From: Bradyrhizobium sp. AZCC 1719
Lineage (GTDB): Bacteria > Pseudomonadota > Alphaproteobacteria > Rhizobiales > Xanthobacteraceae
Direction: 5' to 3'
Length of the DNA: 64,000 nt
Assembly (NCBI RefSeq): GCF_036924525.1
Contig: NZ_JAZHRU010000001.1
Location: forward strand, 1,827,001 to 1,891,000
In this document: positions 54,071 to 62,940 of the stretch, in pieces
Layout: the number at the start of each line of letters is the position of its first letter
Position numbering within the stretch: position 1 is the stretch's first letter
The notes under the pieces: model-generated
The model's database searches: none
Seen by the model: the letters and a program-made list of their open reading frames with translations, nothing else
What the model was told of the DNA's origin: nothing
Program-made: the position numbers and the translations under genes

Positions 54071-54790
54071 TCACCCGTCTGTCGTGCTTTTTGTGCCTTT
54101 TTGGCCGCCCCGCGCGGCCCATAAATCCGGCCGCCGCGTCCGGGTCAAGGCCTCGGCCTCGGCCCTTCGCCACGCCGCCACCTTGGCGTGATCGCCCGAG
54201 ATGAGGACTTCCGGGATGCCGCGGCCCTCGAACTCCTGCGGGCGGGTGTATTGGGGGTATTCGAGTAGTCCTTCGGAAAAGCTTTCGTCTACCCCCGAGG
54301 CCTGCTTGCCCATCACCCCCGGCAAAAGCCGTACGCAGGCGTCGACCAGGGCCATCGCGGCGATCTCACCGCCCGACAGGACGTAATCCCCGATCGAGAC
54401 CTCCTCGAGGTTCCGTGCCTCGATCACCCGCTGATCGACCCCTTCGAACCGGCCGCAGATGATCAGCGGCCCGGCCCCCGCCGCAAATTTGGCAACCATG
54501 GACTGGGTCAATGGCCGACCCCTTGGGCTCATCAGGAGGCGCGGTCGATTCTGGTCGATGGCCGCAGCGTCGATCGCCGCGGCCAGCACGTCGGCCCGCA
54601 GCACCATGCCGGGGCCGCCGCCGGCCGGCGTATCGTCGACGCTGCGGTGGCGATCGGTCGCTGAATCCCTGATGTCGCGCGCCTCCAGCTCCCACAGGCC
54701 AGAGGCCAGCGCCCTGCCAGCCAGGCTGACGCCGAGCGGACCGGGAAACATCTCGGGGAAGAGGGTGAGAACCGTGGCGCGCCAGGTCAT
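54071..54790 (-). CDS. trmD: tRNA (guanine-N1)-methyltransferase
   Basis: TrmD makes m1G37 in tRNA, which prevents frameshifting. The SPOUT trefoil-knot motifs are visible: [27 protein letters not shown] and LEYPQYTRP. The start is [15 protein letters not shown], and the length of 239 residues is typical. It lies 10 bp after rimM and about 100 bp before rplS. Confidence 0.97.
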   Translation of the reverse strand: MTWRATVLTLFPEMFPGPLGVSLAGRALASGLWELEARDIRDSATDRHRSVDDTPAGGGPGMVLRADVLAAAIDAAAIDQNRPRLLMSPRGRPLTQSMVAKFAAGAGPLIICGRFEGVDQRVIEARNLEEVSIGDYVLSGGEIAAMALVDACVRLLPGVMGKQASGVDESFSEGLLEYPQYTRPQEFEGRGIPEVLISGDHAKVAAWRRAEAEALTRTRRPDLWAARGGQKGTKSTTDG

Positions 54791-54800
54791 ATAAAACCCA

Positions 54801-55325
54801 TCACGTAAGCGTCGGGGCGTCGTCGCCCTCGATTTCCTGCGGCAGTTCGATCACCACGCGGCCACTAGCCAGATCGACCGTCGGCACGACTGCATTGGTG
54901 AACGGCAGCAGCATAGTGGCGCCTTGCAGAGGCGCGATCTCGATAATGTCGCCGGCCCCGAAATTGTGAATCGCGATCACGCGGCCGAGCGGCTCGCCCG
55001 CGGCGTTGACGGCGGCAAGTCCGATCAGGTCGGCGTGGTAATACTCGCCCTCGTCGGTCTCAGGCAATTTGTCGCGGGCGACATAGAGCTCAAGGCCATT
55101 GAGCCGCTCGGCGTCCTCGCGGGTGGCGATGCCCTTCAGCGTCGCCACCAGATGGTCTTTGGCCTCGCGGACATGCGTCACCTCGAACTGGCGCGCGCCG
55201 TCTTTGGTCGTCAGCGGGCCGTATTGCTTTACGGCCAGCGGATCCTCGGTGAACGTCCACAGTTTCACCGCGCCGCGCACGCCATGCGCGGCGCCGATAC
55301 GGGCGACGCAAATCGGCGTTTTCAC
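54801..55325 (-). CDS. rimM: Ribosome maturation factor RimM
   Basis: The 174-residue 30S assembly factor acts with S19 and has two beta-barrel domains. The N-terminal RimM domain includes [16 protein letters not shown]; the PRC-barrel C-domain includes [19 protein letters not shown] and [17 protein letters not shown] start at 55325 is the first plausible codon and lies 19 bp after the rpsP stop. Operon partner of rpsP and trmD. Confidence 0.95.
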   Translation of the reverse strand: MKTPICVARIGAAHGVRGAVKLWTFTEDPLAVKQYGPLTTKDGARQFEVTHVREAKDHLVATLKGIATREDAERLNGLELYVARDKLPETDEGEYYHADLIGLAAVNAAGEPLGRVIAIHNFGAGDIIEIAPLQGATMLLPFTNAVVPTVDLASGRVVIELPQEIEGDDAPTLT

Positions 55326-55344
55326 CGTCGCGCGCCGCTAAGCC

Positions 55345-55677
55345 TTACGCCTTCGCGGCGGCTTCGGCGCGAGCCTTGCGCTCCTTGCGCGGCACGGCCT
55401 TTTCCGGGTTGTTGCGGGCGGCGCGCTTGACGACACCGGCCGCATCCAGGAAGCGCGTCACGCGATCCGACGGCTGCGCGCCCTTGGCGAGCCAGGACTT
55501 CACCTTGTCCATGTCGAGCTTCAGCCGCGATTCATTGTCCTTCGGCAGCAGCGGATTGAAGTGGCCGAGACGCTCGATGAAGCGGCCATCGCGGGGAAAG
55601 CGCGAGTCGGCGACGACGACGTGATAGACCGGACGCTTCTTGGTGCCTGCGCGAGCGAGGCGGATAACGACTGACAT
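55345..55677 (-). CDS. rpsP: 30S ribosomal protein S16
   Basis: The 110-residue S16 starts [20 protein letters not shown] and includes [12 protein letters not shown] and the usual [17 protein letters not shown] lysine/arginine/alanine-rich C-terminal tail ([14 protein letters not shown]) extends the core, as is common in Rhizobiales. Confidence 0.97.
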   Translation of the reverse strand: MSVVIRLARAGTKKRPVYHVVVADSRFPRDGRFIERLGHFNPLLPKDNESRLKLDMDKVKSWLAKGAQPSDRVTRFLDAAGVVKRAARNNPEKAVPRKERKARAEAAAKA

Positions 55678-55726
55678 TTAGTTCTCCTGAGTGCGGGTTT
55701 AATTGAAAGCCTGGTGGTTGTTAGTT

Positions 55727-55846
55727 CGTCATTGCGAGGAGCGAAGCGACGCGGCAATCCATTCTTTCTTTTCGCGGATCGATGGATTGCTTCGCGGAGC
55801 CTGTCATCGGGCGCGCATTCGCGCGACCCGTTGGCTCGCAATGACG
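55727..55846. repeat. CGTCATTGCGAGGAGCGAAG palindromic repeat
   Basis: This long nested palindrome has outer arms CGTCATTGCGAG and CTCGCAATGACG and inner arms CAATCCAT and ATGGATTG. It is the same family as 33921-34005, with a right end shared with 53463-53516. It lies between ffh and rpsP. Confidence 0.85.
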
Positions 55847-55852
55847 GTGTCC

Positions 55853-57403
55853 TCATTTCTTCTTCCCCGGAAAGCCGCCGAGGCCCGGAAGCGTCGGCTT
55901 GCCGCTCAGCCCGGTAAGTCCCGGCAGATTCGGCAATCCCTGGCGCAGGCCGGTGGGAAGATCCTTCGGCAAATTCGGCAGGCCGCCTGGACCGGCGCCG
56001 CCCTGCATCTTATCCGCCAGCGCCTTCATCTCTTCCGGCGAGGGCGGCTTCATGCCACCGCCAAAACCCATCGCCTGCGCGATGCCTGCGAGCGGGCCGC
56101 GCTTGCCTGAGCCCATCGCCTTCATCATGTCGGCCATGTTCCGGTGCATCTTCAGGAGCTTGTTGACCTGCTCGACGTTCTGGCCGGCGCCGGCGGCGAT
56201 GCGCTTCTTGCGGCTGGCTTTCAAAATGTCCGGGTTCTTGCGCTCAGCCCGCGTCATCGAATCGATGATCGCGACCTGGCGCTTCAAAATCTTGTCGTCG
56301 ATGCCGGCTGCCGCAATCTGGTTCTTCATCTTGGCAATGCCCGGCATCATGCCCATCAAGCCGCTGATGCCGCCCATGTTCGCCATCTGCAGCAACTGCT
56401 CGCGCATGTCGTTGAGGTCGAACTGGCCTTTACGCATCCGCTCGGCGGTGCGCGCAGCCTTTTCGGCGTCGATATTTGCCGCCGCGCGTTCGACCAGCGA
56501 CACCACGTCGCCCATGCCGAGGATGCGGCCGGCGATGCGGCTGGGGTGAAAGTCTTCCAGCGCGTCGGTCTTTTCGCCGGTGCCGATCAGCTTGATCGGC
56601 TTTCCCGTGACCGCACGCATCGACAACGCGGCGCCGCCGCGGCCGTCGCCGTCAACGCGCGTCAGCACGATGCCGGTGAGGCCGACGCGCTGATCGAAGG
56701 CGCGCGCGAGGTTGACCGCGTCCTGGCCGGTAAGCGAATCCGCGACCAGCAGCACTTCATGCGGGCTGGCGGTAGCTTTGATCTCGGCCGCCTCGCTCAT
56801 CATCTCTTCGTCGAGCGTGGTGCGGCCGGCGGTGTCGAGCAGCACCACGTCGTAGCCGCCGAGCTTGCCGGCTTCGAGTGCGCGTTTGGCAATTTGCGCC
56901 GGCTTTTGCCCCGTCACGATCGGCAGCGTCGGAATGTCGAGGTCGCGCCCCAGCACGGCCAGTTGCTCCATCGCCGCCGGGCGGTAGATGTCGAGCGAGG
57001 CCATCAGCACCTTGCGCTTGTCGCGCTGGGTCATGCGGCGAGCGAGTTTTGCGGTGGTGGTGGTCTTGCCGGAGCCTTGCAGGCCGACCATCATGATCGC
57101 GACCGGCGGCACCGCATTGAGGTCGATGGTCTGGCCGTCCGCGCCGAGGGTGGCGACCAGCTCGTCGTGGACGATCTTGACCACCATCTGGCCGGGCGTG
57201 ACCGACTTGACGACGGTGGCGCCGACCGCCTGCTCGCGGACGCGCTCGGTGAAGCTTCGGACCACCTCAAGCGCAACGTCGGCTTCCAGCAGCGCGCGAC
57301 GCACCTCGCGCATCGCGGCGTCGACGTCGGCCTCCGACAGCGAGCCGCGGCCCGTCAGCCGATCGAGTATCCCACCAAGCTTTTCCGACAGATTGTCGAA
57401 CAA
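55853..57403 (-). CDS. ffh: Signal recognition particle protein Ffh
   Basis: Ffh binds signal peptides and SRP RNA and is a GTPase partner of FtsY. The 516-residue protein has the N domain (LFDNLSEKLGGILDRLT) and the G domain with MVGLQGSGKTTT, VLLDTAGRT, TRVDGDGRGG and IGTGEK. The Met-rich M domain has MRKGQFDLNDMREQLLQM and the RNA-binding GSGKRGPLAGIAQAMGFGGG. A Pro/Gly/Leu-rich tail follows. The start is TTG 57403, the only codon giving the canonical N-terminus, with an AGGAC site about 8 nt upstream. Confidence 0.96.
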   Translation of the reverse strand: MFDNLSEKLGGILDRLTGRGSLSEADVDAAMREVRRALLEADVALEVVRSFTERVREQAVGATVVKSVTPGQMVVKIVHDELVATLGADGQTIDLNAVPPVAIMMVGLQGSGKTTTTAKLARRMTQRDKRKVLMASLDIYRPAAMEQLAVLGRDLDIPTLPIVTGQKPAQIAKRALEAGKLGGYDVVLLDTAGRTTLDEEMMSEAAEIKATASPHEVLLVADSLTGQDAVNLARAFDQRVGLTGIVLTRVDGDGRGGAALSMRAVTGKPIKLIGTGEKTDALEDFHPSRIAGRILGMGDVVSLVERAAANIDAEKAARTAERMRKGQFDLNDMREQLLQMANMGGISGLMGMMPGIAKMKNQIAAAGIDDKILKRQVAIIDSMTRAERKNPDILKASRKKRIAAGAGQNVEQVNKLLKMHRNMADMMKAMGSGKRGPLAGIAQAMGFGGGMKPPSPEEMKALADKMQGGAGPGGLPNLPKDLPTGLRQGLPNLPGLTGLSGKPTLPGLGGFPGKKK

Positions 57404-57458
57404 TGCCGTTGTCCTGTTGCTGCCCTTACGGGCGCTGCGTCGATCCACTCACTTCTGT

Positions 57459-57575
57459 CGTCACCCGCCTTGTGCGCAATTGCGCACTGGGGCGGGTGAT
57501 CCAGTATTCCAGCGCAGCTCGTTTTGACCGAGAAGCCGCGGCGTACTGGATACCCCGCCTTCGCGGGGTATGACG
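57459..57575. repeat. TCACCCGC / ATCCAGTA...TACTGGAT palindromic repeat
   Basis: Nested hairpins (CACCCGCC...GGGCGGGTG; GTGCGCAATTGCGCAC; ATCCAGTA and TACTGGAT; ACCCCGCCTTCGCGGGGT) lie directly upstream of ffh. A relative is at 62805-62911. Confidence 0.8.
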
Positions 57576-57919
57576 TCCTAGATATGTCCCGGCGCAAAAC
57601 GCCAAAACGATATTCCAAACACTTTCGCGCCCGAGGGCGCATCGCGCTGTCGGGCGTTGGCCTCCGGTCTCATGGGCCGGGCGGCGGGTCGAAAAGAACG
57701 TCTTTCCGAGAAAGTGGGCGGGTTAAACCCTCGGATGGGGTGAAAGTCAAGGAGAAACTGGGGCGCAATGCCCTGCGATTGAGGCGTAAGGCTTTGACAT
57801 GGTTGTGTTTTTGAGATGAAGGAGGTTGGCGATCAGGCTTCCTTTCGTCGCATGTTCCAAGTTGAACCCGCGCACGCCATATAACGCCCCATGTCTCCTG
57901 TTCTCTCCCTTCTGTCGTG
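57576..57919. other. 344-bp region without a recognised gene
   Basis: The segment lies between the repeat upstream of ffh (minus) and the MBL-fold gene (plus). A plus-strand frame (57524-57814) is basic (RRKTPKRYSKHFRARGRIAL) without convincing features. A TTGACA hexamer occurs near 57794 but lacks a good -10. No tRNA-like T loop or known SRP RNA signature was found. Confidence 0.5.
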
Positions 57920-58984
57920 ATGCCCATCACCCGCCGCCGCGTCTTTGCAGTGCTCGCCGGAGCCGCCACGGCCATCGGCGTGCCGTCTGTCTGGATCAGC
58001 AATATGAAAACCTATGAGGGTCCTGTCTCCGATCATTTCGACGGCATGCGCTTCTTCGATCCCGACGGCGCGCCGCCCAAGTCATTGGCGGAAGTGCTGC
58101 GCTGGCAGTTCGGCACCGACCGCAAGCGCGCGAGCTGGCCGGATTGGGTGCCGAATGGGCACAGCGATACGCCGCCGCCGCGCGTTTCCGGCGACAAGGT
58201 GCGGCTGTCCTTTGTCGGCCATGTCTCCTGGCTGATCCAGACGCGGGATCTCAATATTCTCGTCGATCCCGTGTGGTCGCTGCGGGCCTCGCCGGTTTCA
58301 TGGGCCGGGCCGCACCGGCACAACGATCCCGGCATTGCATTCGACGCGCTGCCCAAGATCGACGTGGTGCTGGTCTCACATGGCCATTACGATCATCTCG
58401 ATATCGCGACGCTGTCAAAACTCGCCGAAAAGTTTTCGCCGCGCATGATCACGCCGCTCGGCAACGACGTCACCATGCGCGATGCGGATGCGGCGATCAA
58501 AGCCGAGGGGTTCGACTGGCAGGATCGCGTCGAGCTCGGCAATGGCATCGCGGTGACGCTGGTGCCGACGCGGCACTGGTCGGCGCGCGGCCTGTTCGAC
58601 CGCAACAAGGCGCTGTGGGCGAGTTTTGTGCTGGAGACGCCGGCCGGCAAACTCTACATCGTCTGCGATTCCGGCTATGGCGAAGGCAAGCATTTCCGCC
58701 GCGTGGCCGAGCAGCACGGCCCGCTGCGGCTGGCGATACTACCGATCGGTGCCTATGAACCGCGCTGGTTCATGAAGGATCAGCACATGAATCCGGCTGA
58801 TGCGGTGAAGGCGCTGGCCGATTGCGGTGCTAAGGAAGCGCTGGCGCATCATCACGGCACGTTCCAGCTCACCGATGAGGCGATCGACGCGCCGGTCAAT
58901 GCATTGGCCGATGCGCTGAAGGAGGCGAAGATTCCGCCGGAGCGGTTCGCGGCGCTGAAGCCGGGGCAGGTTTACGAGATCTAA
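57920..58984 (+). CDS. Metallo-beta-lactamase-fold hydrolase (NAPE-PLD/UlaG-like) with Tat-like leader
   Basis: The 354-residue protein has an N-terminal TRRRVFAVLAGAATAIG, a twin-arginine type signal, then an MBL fold. The metal motif is SHGHYDHLD, with VCDSGYGEG later and ALAHHHGTF near the end. VSWLIQTRDLNILVDPVWS and PTRHWSARGLFDRNKALW are typical of the NAPE-PLD-like branch, which hydrolyses phosphodiesters of lipids, but the substrate is not certain here. ATG 57920 follows a possible GTG 57917. Confidence 0.85.
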   Translation: MPITRRRVFAVLAGAATAIGVPSVWISNMKTYEGPVSDHFDGMRFFDPDGAPPKSLAEVLRWQFGTDRKRASWPDWVPNGHSDTPPPRVSGDKVRLSFVGHVSWLIQTRDLNILVDPVWSLRASPVSWAGPHRHNDPGIAFDALPKIDVVLVSHGHYDHLDIATLSKLAEKFSPRMITPLGNDVTMRDADAAIKAEGFDWQDRVELGNGIAVTLVPTRHWSARGLFDRNKALWASFVLETPAGKLYIVCDSGYGEGKHFRRVAEQHGPLRLAILPIGAYEPRWFMKDQHMNPADAVKALADCGAKEALAHHHGTFQLTDEAIDAPVNALADALKEAKIPPERFAALKPGQVYEI

Positions 58985-58990
58985 CCGTCT

Positions 58991-59013
58991 CGTCCCTGCG
59001 TTCGCAGGGACGA
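58991..59013. repeat. CGTCCCTGCGTTCGCAGGGACGA hairpin
   Basis: CGTCCCTGCG and CGCAGGGACG form a perfect inverted repeat; the same core occurs at 31498-31516. It lies between the convergent stops of the MBL and SIMPL genes and may end transcription. Confidence 0.65.
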
Positions 59014-59040
59014 CGGCAATTCTCGCAAGGACGACGGAAA

Positions 59041-59739
59041 CTACTGTTCCTTCGGCTTGATGGCCCAGGAGACGAGCACCATCACCGAGAGCGTCTCCTC
59101 GCCTTGCGCCACCGGTGCGCCGGCGGCCATCGGGGCTGCCATCTTGCCGCGATGTAGCGGCACGGCCGCGCCTTCCTCGGTAATGCTGATGGGTTCGCCG
59201 AGCGTCACGCCGGCAGTCTTGGCGTAAATCTCGGCCTTGCGGCGGGCGTCCGCGACTGCCTTCTCGCGGGCCTCGTCGAGATATTTGGATGCCTGCGTCA
59301 CGCTGAAGTGGATGCCGCCGATGTCATTGGCGCCAGCGGCGACCAGCACGTCGATCACGTTCGCAACTTTGGTCACGTCGCGGATCTTGACCGTGACGCG
59401 GTTGCTGGCGCGATAGCCGACGATGGGCGAGGGGCCGGCGCGATTTGGCGCAGATTGTGGCTGCAGCGACAGCCGCGAGGTCTGGTAGTCCTTCTCTTCG
59501 ATGCCGGCGCCCTTCAACGCCAGCAGCACCTTGCCCATCGCCGCGTTGTTGGCGTCCGACGCCTCGCGCGCGGTCTTGGCGTCCGACGTCACGCCGCCGT
59601 CGATCTGGGCCTGGTCGGGCGCCACCGATACGTTCGCCTCGCCGGTTACGGAGATCGCGGGCGGCGGCACCGTCTGCGCCAATGCCGGCGCGGCGAGGCA
59701 CGTAGCGGCAACGACGGCAAGGGCAAGCGGATGTTTCAT
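59041..59739 (-). CDS. Exported SIMPL-domain (DUF541) protein
   Basis: The 232-residue protein has a signal peptide (HPLALAVVAATCLAAPALA) followed by a SIMPL domain: ISVTGEANVSVAPDQAQIDG, then YRASNRVTVKIRD, ANDIGGIHFSVTQASKYLDE and AVADARRKAEIYAKTAGVTL. SIMPL proteins are periplasmic/outer-membrane and of unclear function (YggE relatives affect oxidative stress). ATG 59739 follows GAGGTGAT. It lies 5 bp after the GyrI-like gene, so the two are co-transcribed. Confidence 0.9.
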   Translation of the reverse strand: MKHPLALAVVAATCLAAPALAQTVPPPAISVTGEANVSVAPDQAQIDGGVTSDAKTAREASDANNAAMGKVLLALKGAGIEEKDYQTSRLSLQPQSAPNRAGPSPIVGYRASNRVTVKIRDVTKVANVIDVLVAAGANDIGGIHFSVTQASKYLDEAREKAVADARRKAEIYAKTAGVTLGEPISITEEGAAVPLHRGKMAAPMAAGAPVAQGEETLSVMVLVSWAIKPKEQ

Positions 59740-59744
59740 CCCGA

Positions 59745-60455
59745 TCACCTCAGCGGCACATAGACGTTGATCACCAGCTTGTCCTCCGCCGTCTTCAGGG
59801 GATCGGTGATGTATTCCTCGATGAAGGTGTCTTTGGCTTCCAGTTTCTTGTCGTCGAGGTGGTTGGTGATCGCCTCATAGGTGTTGTCCATGTTGTCGTA
59901 GGAGCCGCGATGGACGAACTTCAGCGCCTTGCCCTCGGGCGACTTGCCCATGCTGAGGTCCTTGGTCAGGTTCTTGACGTCCTGGTCGACCGGAATCTGC
60001 GCCAGGAACGTAAAGCCGGTATCGTCGGTCGAGGTGTAGACGATCATCGAATTGCCCGTGGCCTTGATGCCCTGCTTGTCGAGCAGTGCGGTCAGCGCCT
60101 TGAACGAATCGATCAGGGTGTCGAACGCCGCATCCCAGTTGGCGGTGCCCTTCATCACCAAGACTTTCTTGGGCTCCAGCGTGAACTCCTCGCCGAAGGG
60201 GTCGGCGTTCTGGACGCTGGCGGCCGGCGGCGGGGGTACGGGCGTCGGGGCTTTCTCTGCGGTCGGGGCATCCGCCGGGGACTTGGTTTCGGCCGGCGGC
60301 GGGACCGGCACCACCGATGGTGCGGGGCTGGGCGTCGCCGCCGGGCTTGTGGCCGGAGGGGCTGAGGGCGCCGGCGATTGCGCCAGTGCGGCCCCGCCAA
60401 GCGCAACCATGGCGAGCGCGGCCATGGCCGCACGGAAAGTGCTGATACGGTTCAT
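59745..60455 (-). CDS. Exported GyrI-like (AraC effector-binding fold) domain protein
   Basis: The 236-residue protein has a signal peptide (MNRISTFRAAMAALAMVALG ... ALAQ) and a Pro/Ala-rich linker (about 28-85). The C-terminal domain reads LEPKKVLVMKGTANWDAAFD, then SMIVYTSTDDTGFTFLAQIP, KFVHRGSYDNMDNTYEAI and KLVINVYVPL. This is the GyrI-like/AraC effector-binding fold, normally cytoplasmic and fused to regulators; export is unusual. ATG 60455 with GGAGA upstream is favoured; the frame to 60719 is a shadow. First gene of a two-gene unit with the SIMPL gene. Confidence 0.82.
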   Translation of the reverse strand: MNRISTFRAAMAALAMVALGGAALAQSPAPSAPPATSPAATPSPAPSVVPVPPPAETKSPADAPTAEKAPTPVPPPPAASVQNADPFGEEFTLEPKKVLVMKGTANWDAAFDTLIDSFKALTALLDKQGIKATGNSMIVYTSTDDTGFTFLAQIPVDQDVKNLTKDLSMGKSPEGKALKFVHRGSYDNMDNTYEAITNHLDDKKLEAKDTFIEEYITDPLKTAEDKLVINVYVPLR

Positions 60456-60636
60456 CTCAGGTATTCTCCATCCACCCCACCTGGCGGCGGCATGTCCCGG
60501 GTCCGCGCCCGCCAGGATGGGCGTATTCCTAACACGCGAGGGCCGTTTTCGTCCCATGACAGATGCGTCATAGGCCCTTGCACTGGTCAACGCGCCATCA
60601 TTCGCCATATAAGGCAGGCATAAATTGGGAAATTCC

Positions 60637-61521
60637 ATGAGCGCGCTGGCCAACCACGCATTTGCCAAAATGAACGGCATCGGCAACGAAATCGTCGTGG
60701 TCGACCTGCGTGACTCCAATGCCGGTTCGAAGGCCGCCGTGACGCCGGAAGACGCCCGCGCCGTGGCTTCGCCCGCGGGCGTGCCCTATGACCAGTTGAT
60801 GGTATTGCAGCCGCCGCGGCTCGCCGGCACCGAGGCCTTCATCCGCATCTACAACAATGACGGCTCGGAAGCGGGCGCCTGCGGCAACGGCATGCGCTGC
60901 GTGGTGCGCCGCCTGTTCGAGAAGACCGGCCAGACCTCGGTGACGTTTGAGACCCGCGCCGGGCTGTTGAATTGCTGGCAGGGCCCGGCGCCTGATCTCT
61001 ACACCGTCGACATGGGGGCGCCGAAGTTCGGCTGGCAGGATATTCCGCTGGCCGAGGAATTTCGCGACACCCGCTACATCGAGTTGCAGGTCGGGCCGAT
61101 CGATGCGCCGGTGCTGCATTCGCCGTCGGTGGTCTCGATGGGCAATCCGCATGCGATCTTCTGGGTCGACGATGTGAATGCGCATGACCTCGAGCGCTTC
61201 GGGCCGCTATTGGAAAACCACCCGATCTTTCCGGAGCGCGCCAACATCACGCTCGCCCATATCGTCGATCGCGATCACATCACGATCCGCACCTGGGAGC
61301 GCGGCGTCGGCTTGACCAAGGCCTGCGGCTCGGCCGCTTGCGCGACCGCGGTCGCCGCCGCCCGGCTGAAGCGCGCCAATCGGTCGGTCGAGATCACGCT
61401 GCCCGGCGGCAAGCTTGCGATCGAATGGCGCGAGCGCGACGACCATGTGCTGATGACCGGCACTGCCGATTTCGAATATGAAGGCCGCTTCGATCCGGCG
61501 CTGTTCGCCAACGTCGCCTGA
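60637..61521 (+). CDS. dapF: Diaminopimelate epimerase
   Basis: DapF converts LL-DAP to meso-DAP for lysine and peptidoglycan. The catalytic cysteine pair is Cys82 (ACGNGMRC) and Cys230 ([10 protein letters not shown]). The start [15 protein letters not shown] and [13 protein letters not shown] are conserved. The product is 294 residues. ATG 60637 (MSALANHAF) is chosen over 60625. It is coupled to mtaB 5 bp downstream. Confidence 0.96.
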   Translation: MSALANHAFAKMNGIGNEIVVVDLRDSNAGSKAAVTPEDARAVASPAGVPYDQLMVLQPPRLAGTEAFIRIYNNDGSEAGACGNGMRCVVRRLFEKTGQTSVTFETRAGLLNCWQGPAPDLYTVDMGAPKFGWQDIPLAEEFRDTRYIELQVGPIDAPVLHSPSVVSMGNPHAIFWVDDVNAHDLERFGPLLENHPIFPERANITLAHIVDRDHITIRTWERGVGLTKACGSAACATAVAAARLKRANRSVEITLPGGKLAIEWRERDDHVLMTGTADFEYEGRFDPALFANVA

Positions 61522-61526
61522 GCGCC

Positions 61527-62792
61527 ATGAGCGTCGACGTCCTCACGTTCGGCTGCCGCCTCAACGCCTTCGAATCCGAGGTGATCGCCCGCGAGGCGGA
61601 GCGCGCCGGGCTTTCCGATACCGTCGTTATCAATAGCTGCGCGGTCACCAATGAGGCCGTGGCGCAGGCGCGGCAATCGATCCGCCGGCTGAAGCGCGAA
61701 CGGCCGGATGTGCGCATCGTCGTCACCGGCTGCGCGGCGCAGACGCAAGCAGAAATGTTCGCTGAAATGGCCGAGGTCGATCGCGTTGTCGGCAATGACG
61801 ACAAGATGCGGGGCGAAGCCTGGCGCGATGCGCGCGCGGCGTTCGACCTGGGCCTTGGCGTCGGGACAAGCGAAAAGATCGCGGTCGCCGACATCATGGC
61901 TGTCAAGGAAATGGCGCCGCATCTGCTTGACGGGTTCAAGGCCGGCCTGCCGCGCGTCTTCGTGCAGGTGCAGAACGGCTGCGACCATCGCTGCACCTTC
62001 TGCATCATTCCCTACGGCCGCGGCAATTCGCGCTCGGTGCCGATGGGGGCGGTGGTGGATCAGGTGCGGGCGCTCGCCGAGCGCGGCCATGCCGAAATCG
62101 TGCTGACCGGTGTGGACTTGACGAGCTACGGCGCCGATCTGCCGGGTGATCCGAAGCTCGGGCAACTGACAAAACAGATTTTGCGCCACGTGCCGGAGTT
62201 GAAGCGCCTGCGGATTTCGTCGATCGACTCCATCGAGGCCGACCGCGATCTGCTCGACGTCATTGCCGAGGACGAGCGGCTGATGCCGCATCTGCACCTG
62301 TCGCTGCAATCCGGCGACGACCTCATTTTGAAGCGGATGAAGCGGCGGCATTCGCGGCAGGATGCGATCGAATTCTGCGCGCAGGTGCGGCGATTGCGCC
62401 CGGACATTACGCTCGGCGCCGACATCATCGCGGGTTTTCCGACCGAGACGGAAGAAATGTTCGCACGTTCGCAGGGCCTGGTGGAGGAATGCGATCTCAC
62501 CTTCCTGCACGTGTTTCCCTATTCCAAGCGCCCGGGGACCCCGGCCGCGCGGATGCCGCAGGTGGCGGGTGAGGTTATCAAGACGCGTGCGAAGCGGTTG
62601 CGCACGGTGGGCGAGGCCGCATTGCAGCGACGCCTGACGGCAGAGGTCGGCGCGATGCGTCAGGTCTTGATCGAAAGCGACAAACAGGGTCGCACCGAGC
62701 ATTTTCTGCCGGTTGCGATATCAGGCGAAAAGCCGGGTGCCGTGATGCCGATTGCGATCAAGGGGCATGATGGCGCGCGGCTGACGGTGTGA
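61527..62792 (+). CDS. mtaB: tRNA t6A37 methylthiotransferase
   Basis: MtaB adds a methylthio group to t6A37 of tRNA (ms2t6A). The 421-residue radical-SAM protein has the UPF0004 N-domain (TFGCRLNAFESE; NSCAVTNEA; VTGCAAQTQ cysteines) and the radical-SAM cluster CDHRCTFCIIPYGRGNSRS. The C-terminal TRAM-like part is VLIESDKQGRTEHFLPVAI. The dapF-mtaB-(ftsY) order is common in Rhizobiales. Confidence 0.95.
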   Translation: MSVDVLTFGCRLNAFESEVIAREAERAGLSDTVVINSCAVTNEAVAQARQSIRRLKRERPDVRIVVTGCAAQTQAEMFAEMAEVDRVVGNDDKMRGEAWRDARAAFDLGLGVGTSEKIAVADIMAVKEMAPHLLDGFKAGLPRVFVQVQNGCDHRCTFCIIPYGRGNSRSVPMGAVVDQVRALAERGHAEIVLTGVDLTSYGADLPGDPKLGQLTKQILRHVPELKRLRISSIDSIEADRDLLDVIAEDERLMPHLHLSLQSGDDLILKRMKRRHSRQDAIEFCAQVRRLRPDITLGADIIAGFPTETEEMFARSQGLVEECDLTFLHVFPYSKRPGTPAARMPQVAGEVIKTRAKRLRTVGEAALQRRLTAEVGAMRQVLIESDKQGRTEHFLPVAISGEKPGAVMPIAIKGHDGARLTV

Positions 62793-62804
62793 ATCGCACA
62801 TCCC

Positions 62805-62911
62805 GCTGTCATCGCCCGGCTCGACCGGGCGACCCAGTACGCCGCGGCCTCTCAGTTCATCACAGATGTCTCTGGAATACTGGATCATCCGCCTTCGCGG
62901 ATGATGACAGC
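62805..62911. repeat. GCTGTCATC palindromic repeat with CCAGTACGCCGCGG core
   Basis: The arms GCTGTCATC and GATGACAGC with nested GCCCGGCTCGACCGGGC, CCAGTA/TACTGG and ATCCGCCTTCGCGGAT hairpins. It resembles 57459-57575, including the CCGCCTTCGCGG tip. It lies between mtaB and the convergent RluA gene. Confidence 0.8.
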
Positions 62912-62940
62912 CGTAGTTGGGGCGCCGCGCTCGCGAGCGT

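Noticed and set aside
56144..57499. 451-codon plus-strand frame opposite ffh
   Set aside because: Antisense shadow of a certain gene; His/Arg-rich composition typical of such shadows.
57794..57830. TTGACA hexamer as a sigma-70 promoter
   Set aside because: No convincing -10 at 16-18 bp; not supported enough to annotate.
61275..62702. 475-codon minus-strand frame opposite dapF/mtaB
   Set aside because: Antisense shadow; it spans two certain genes and has no domain.
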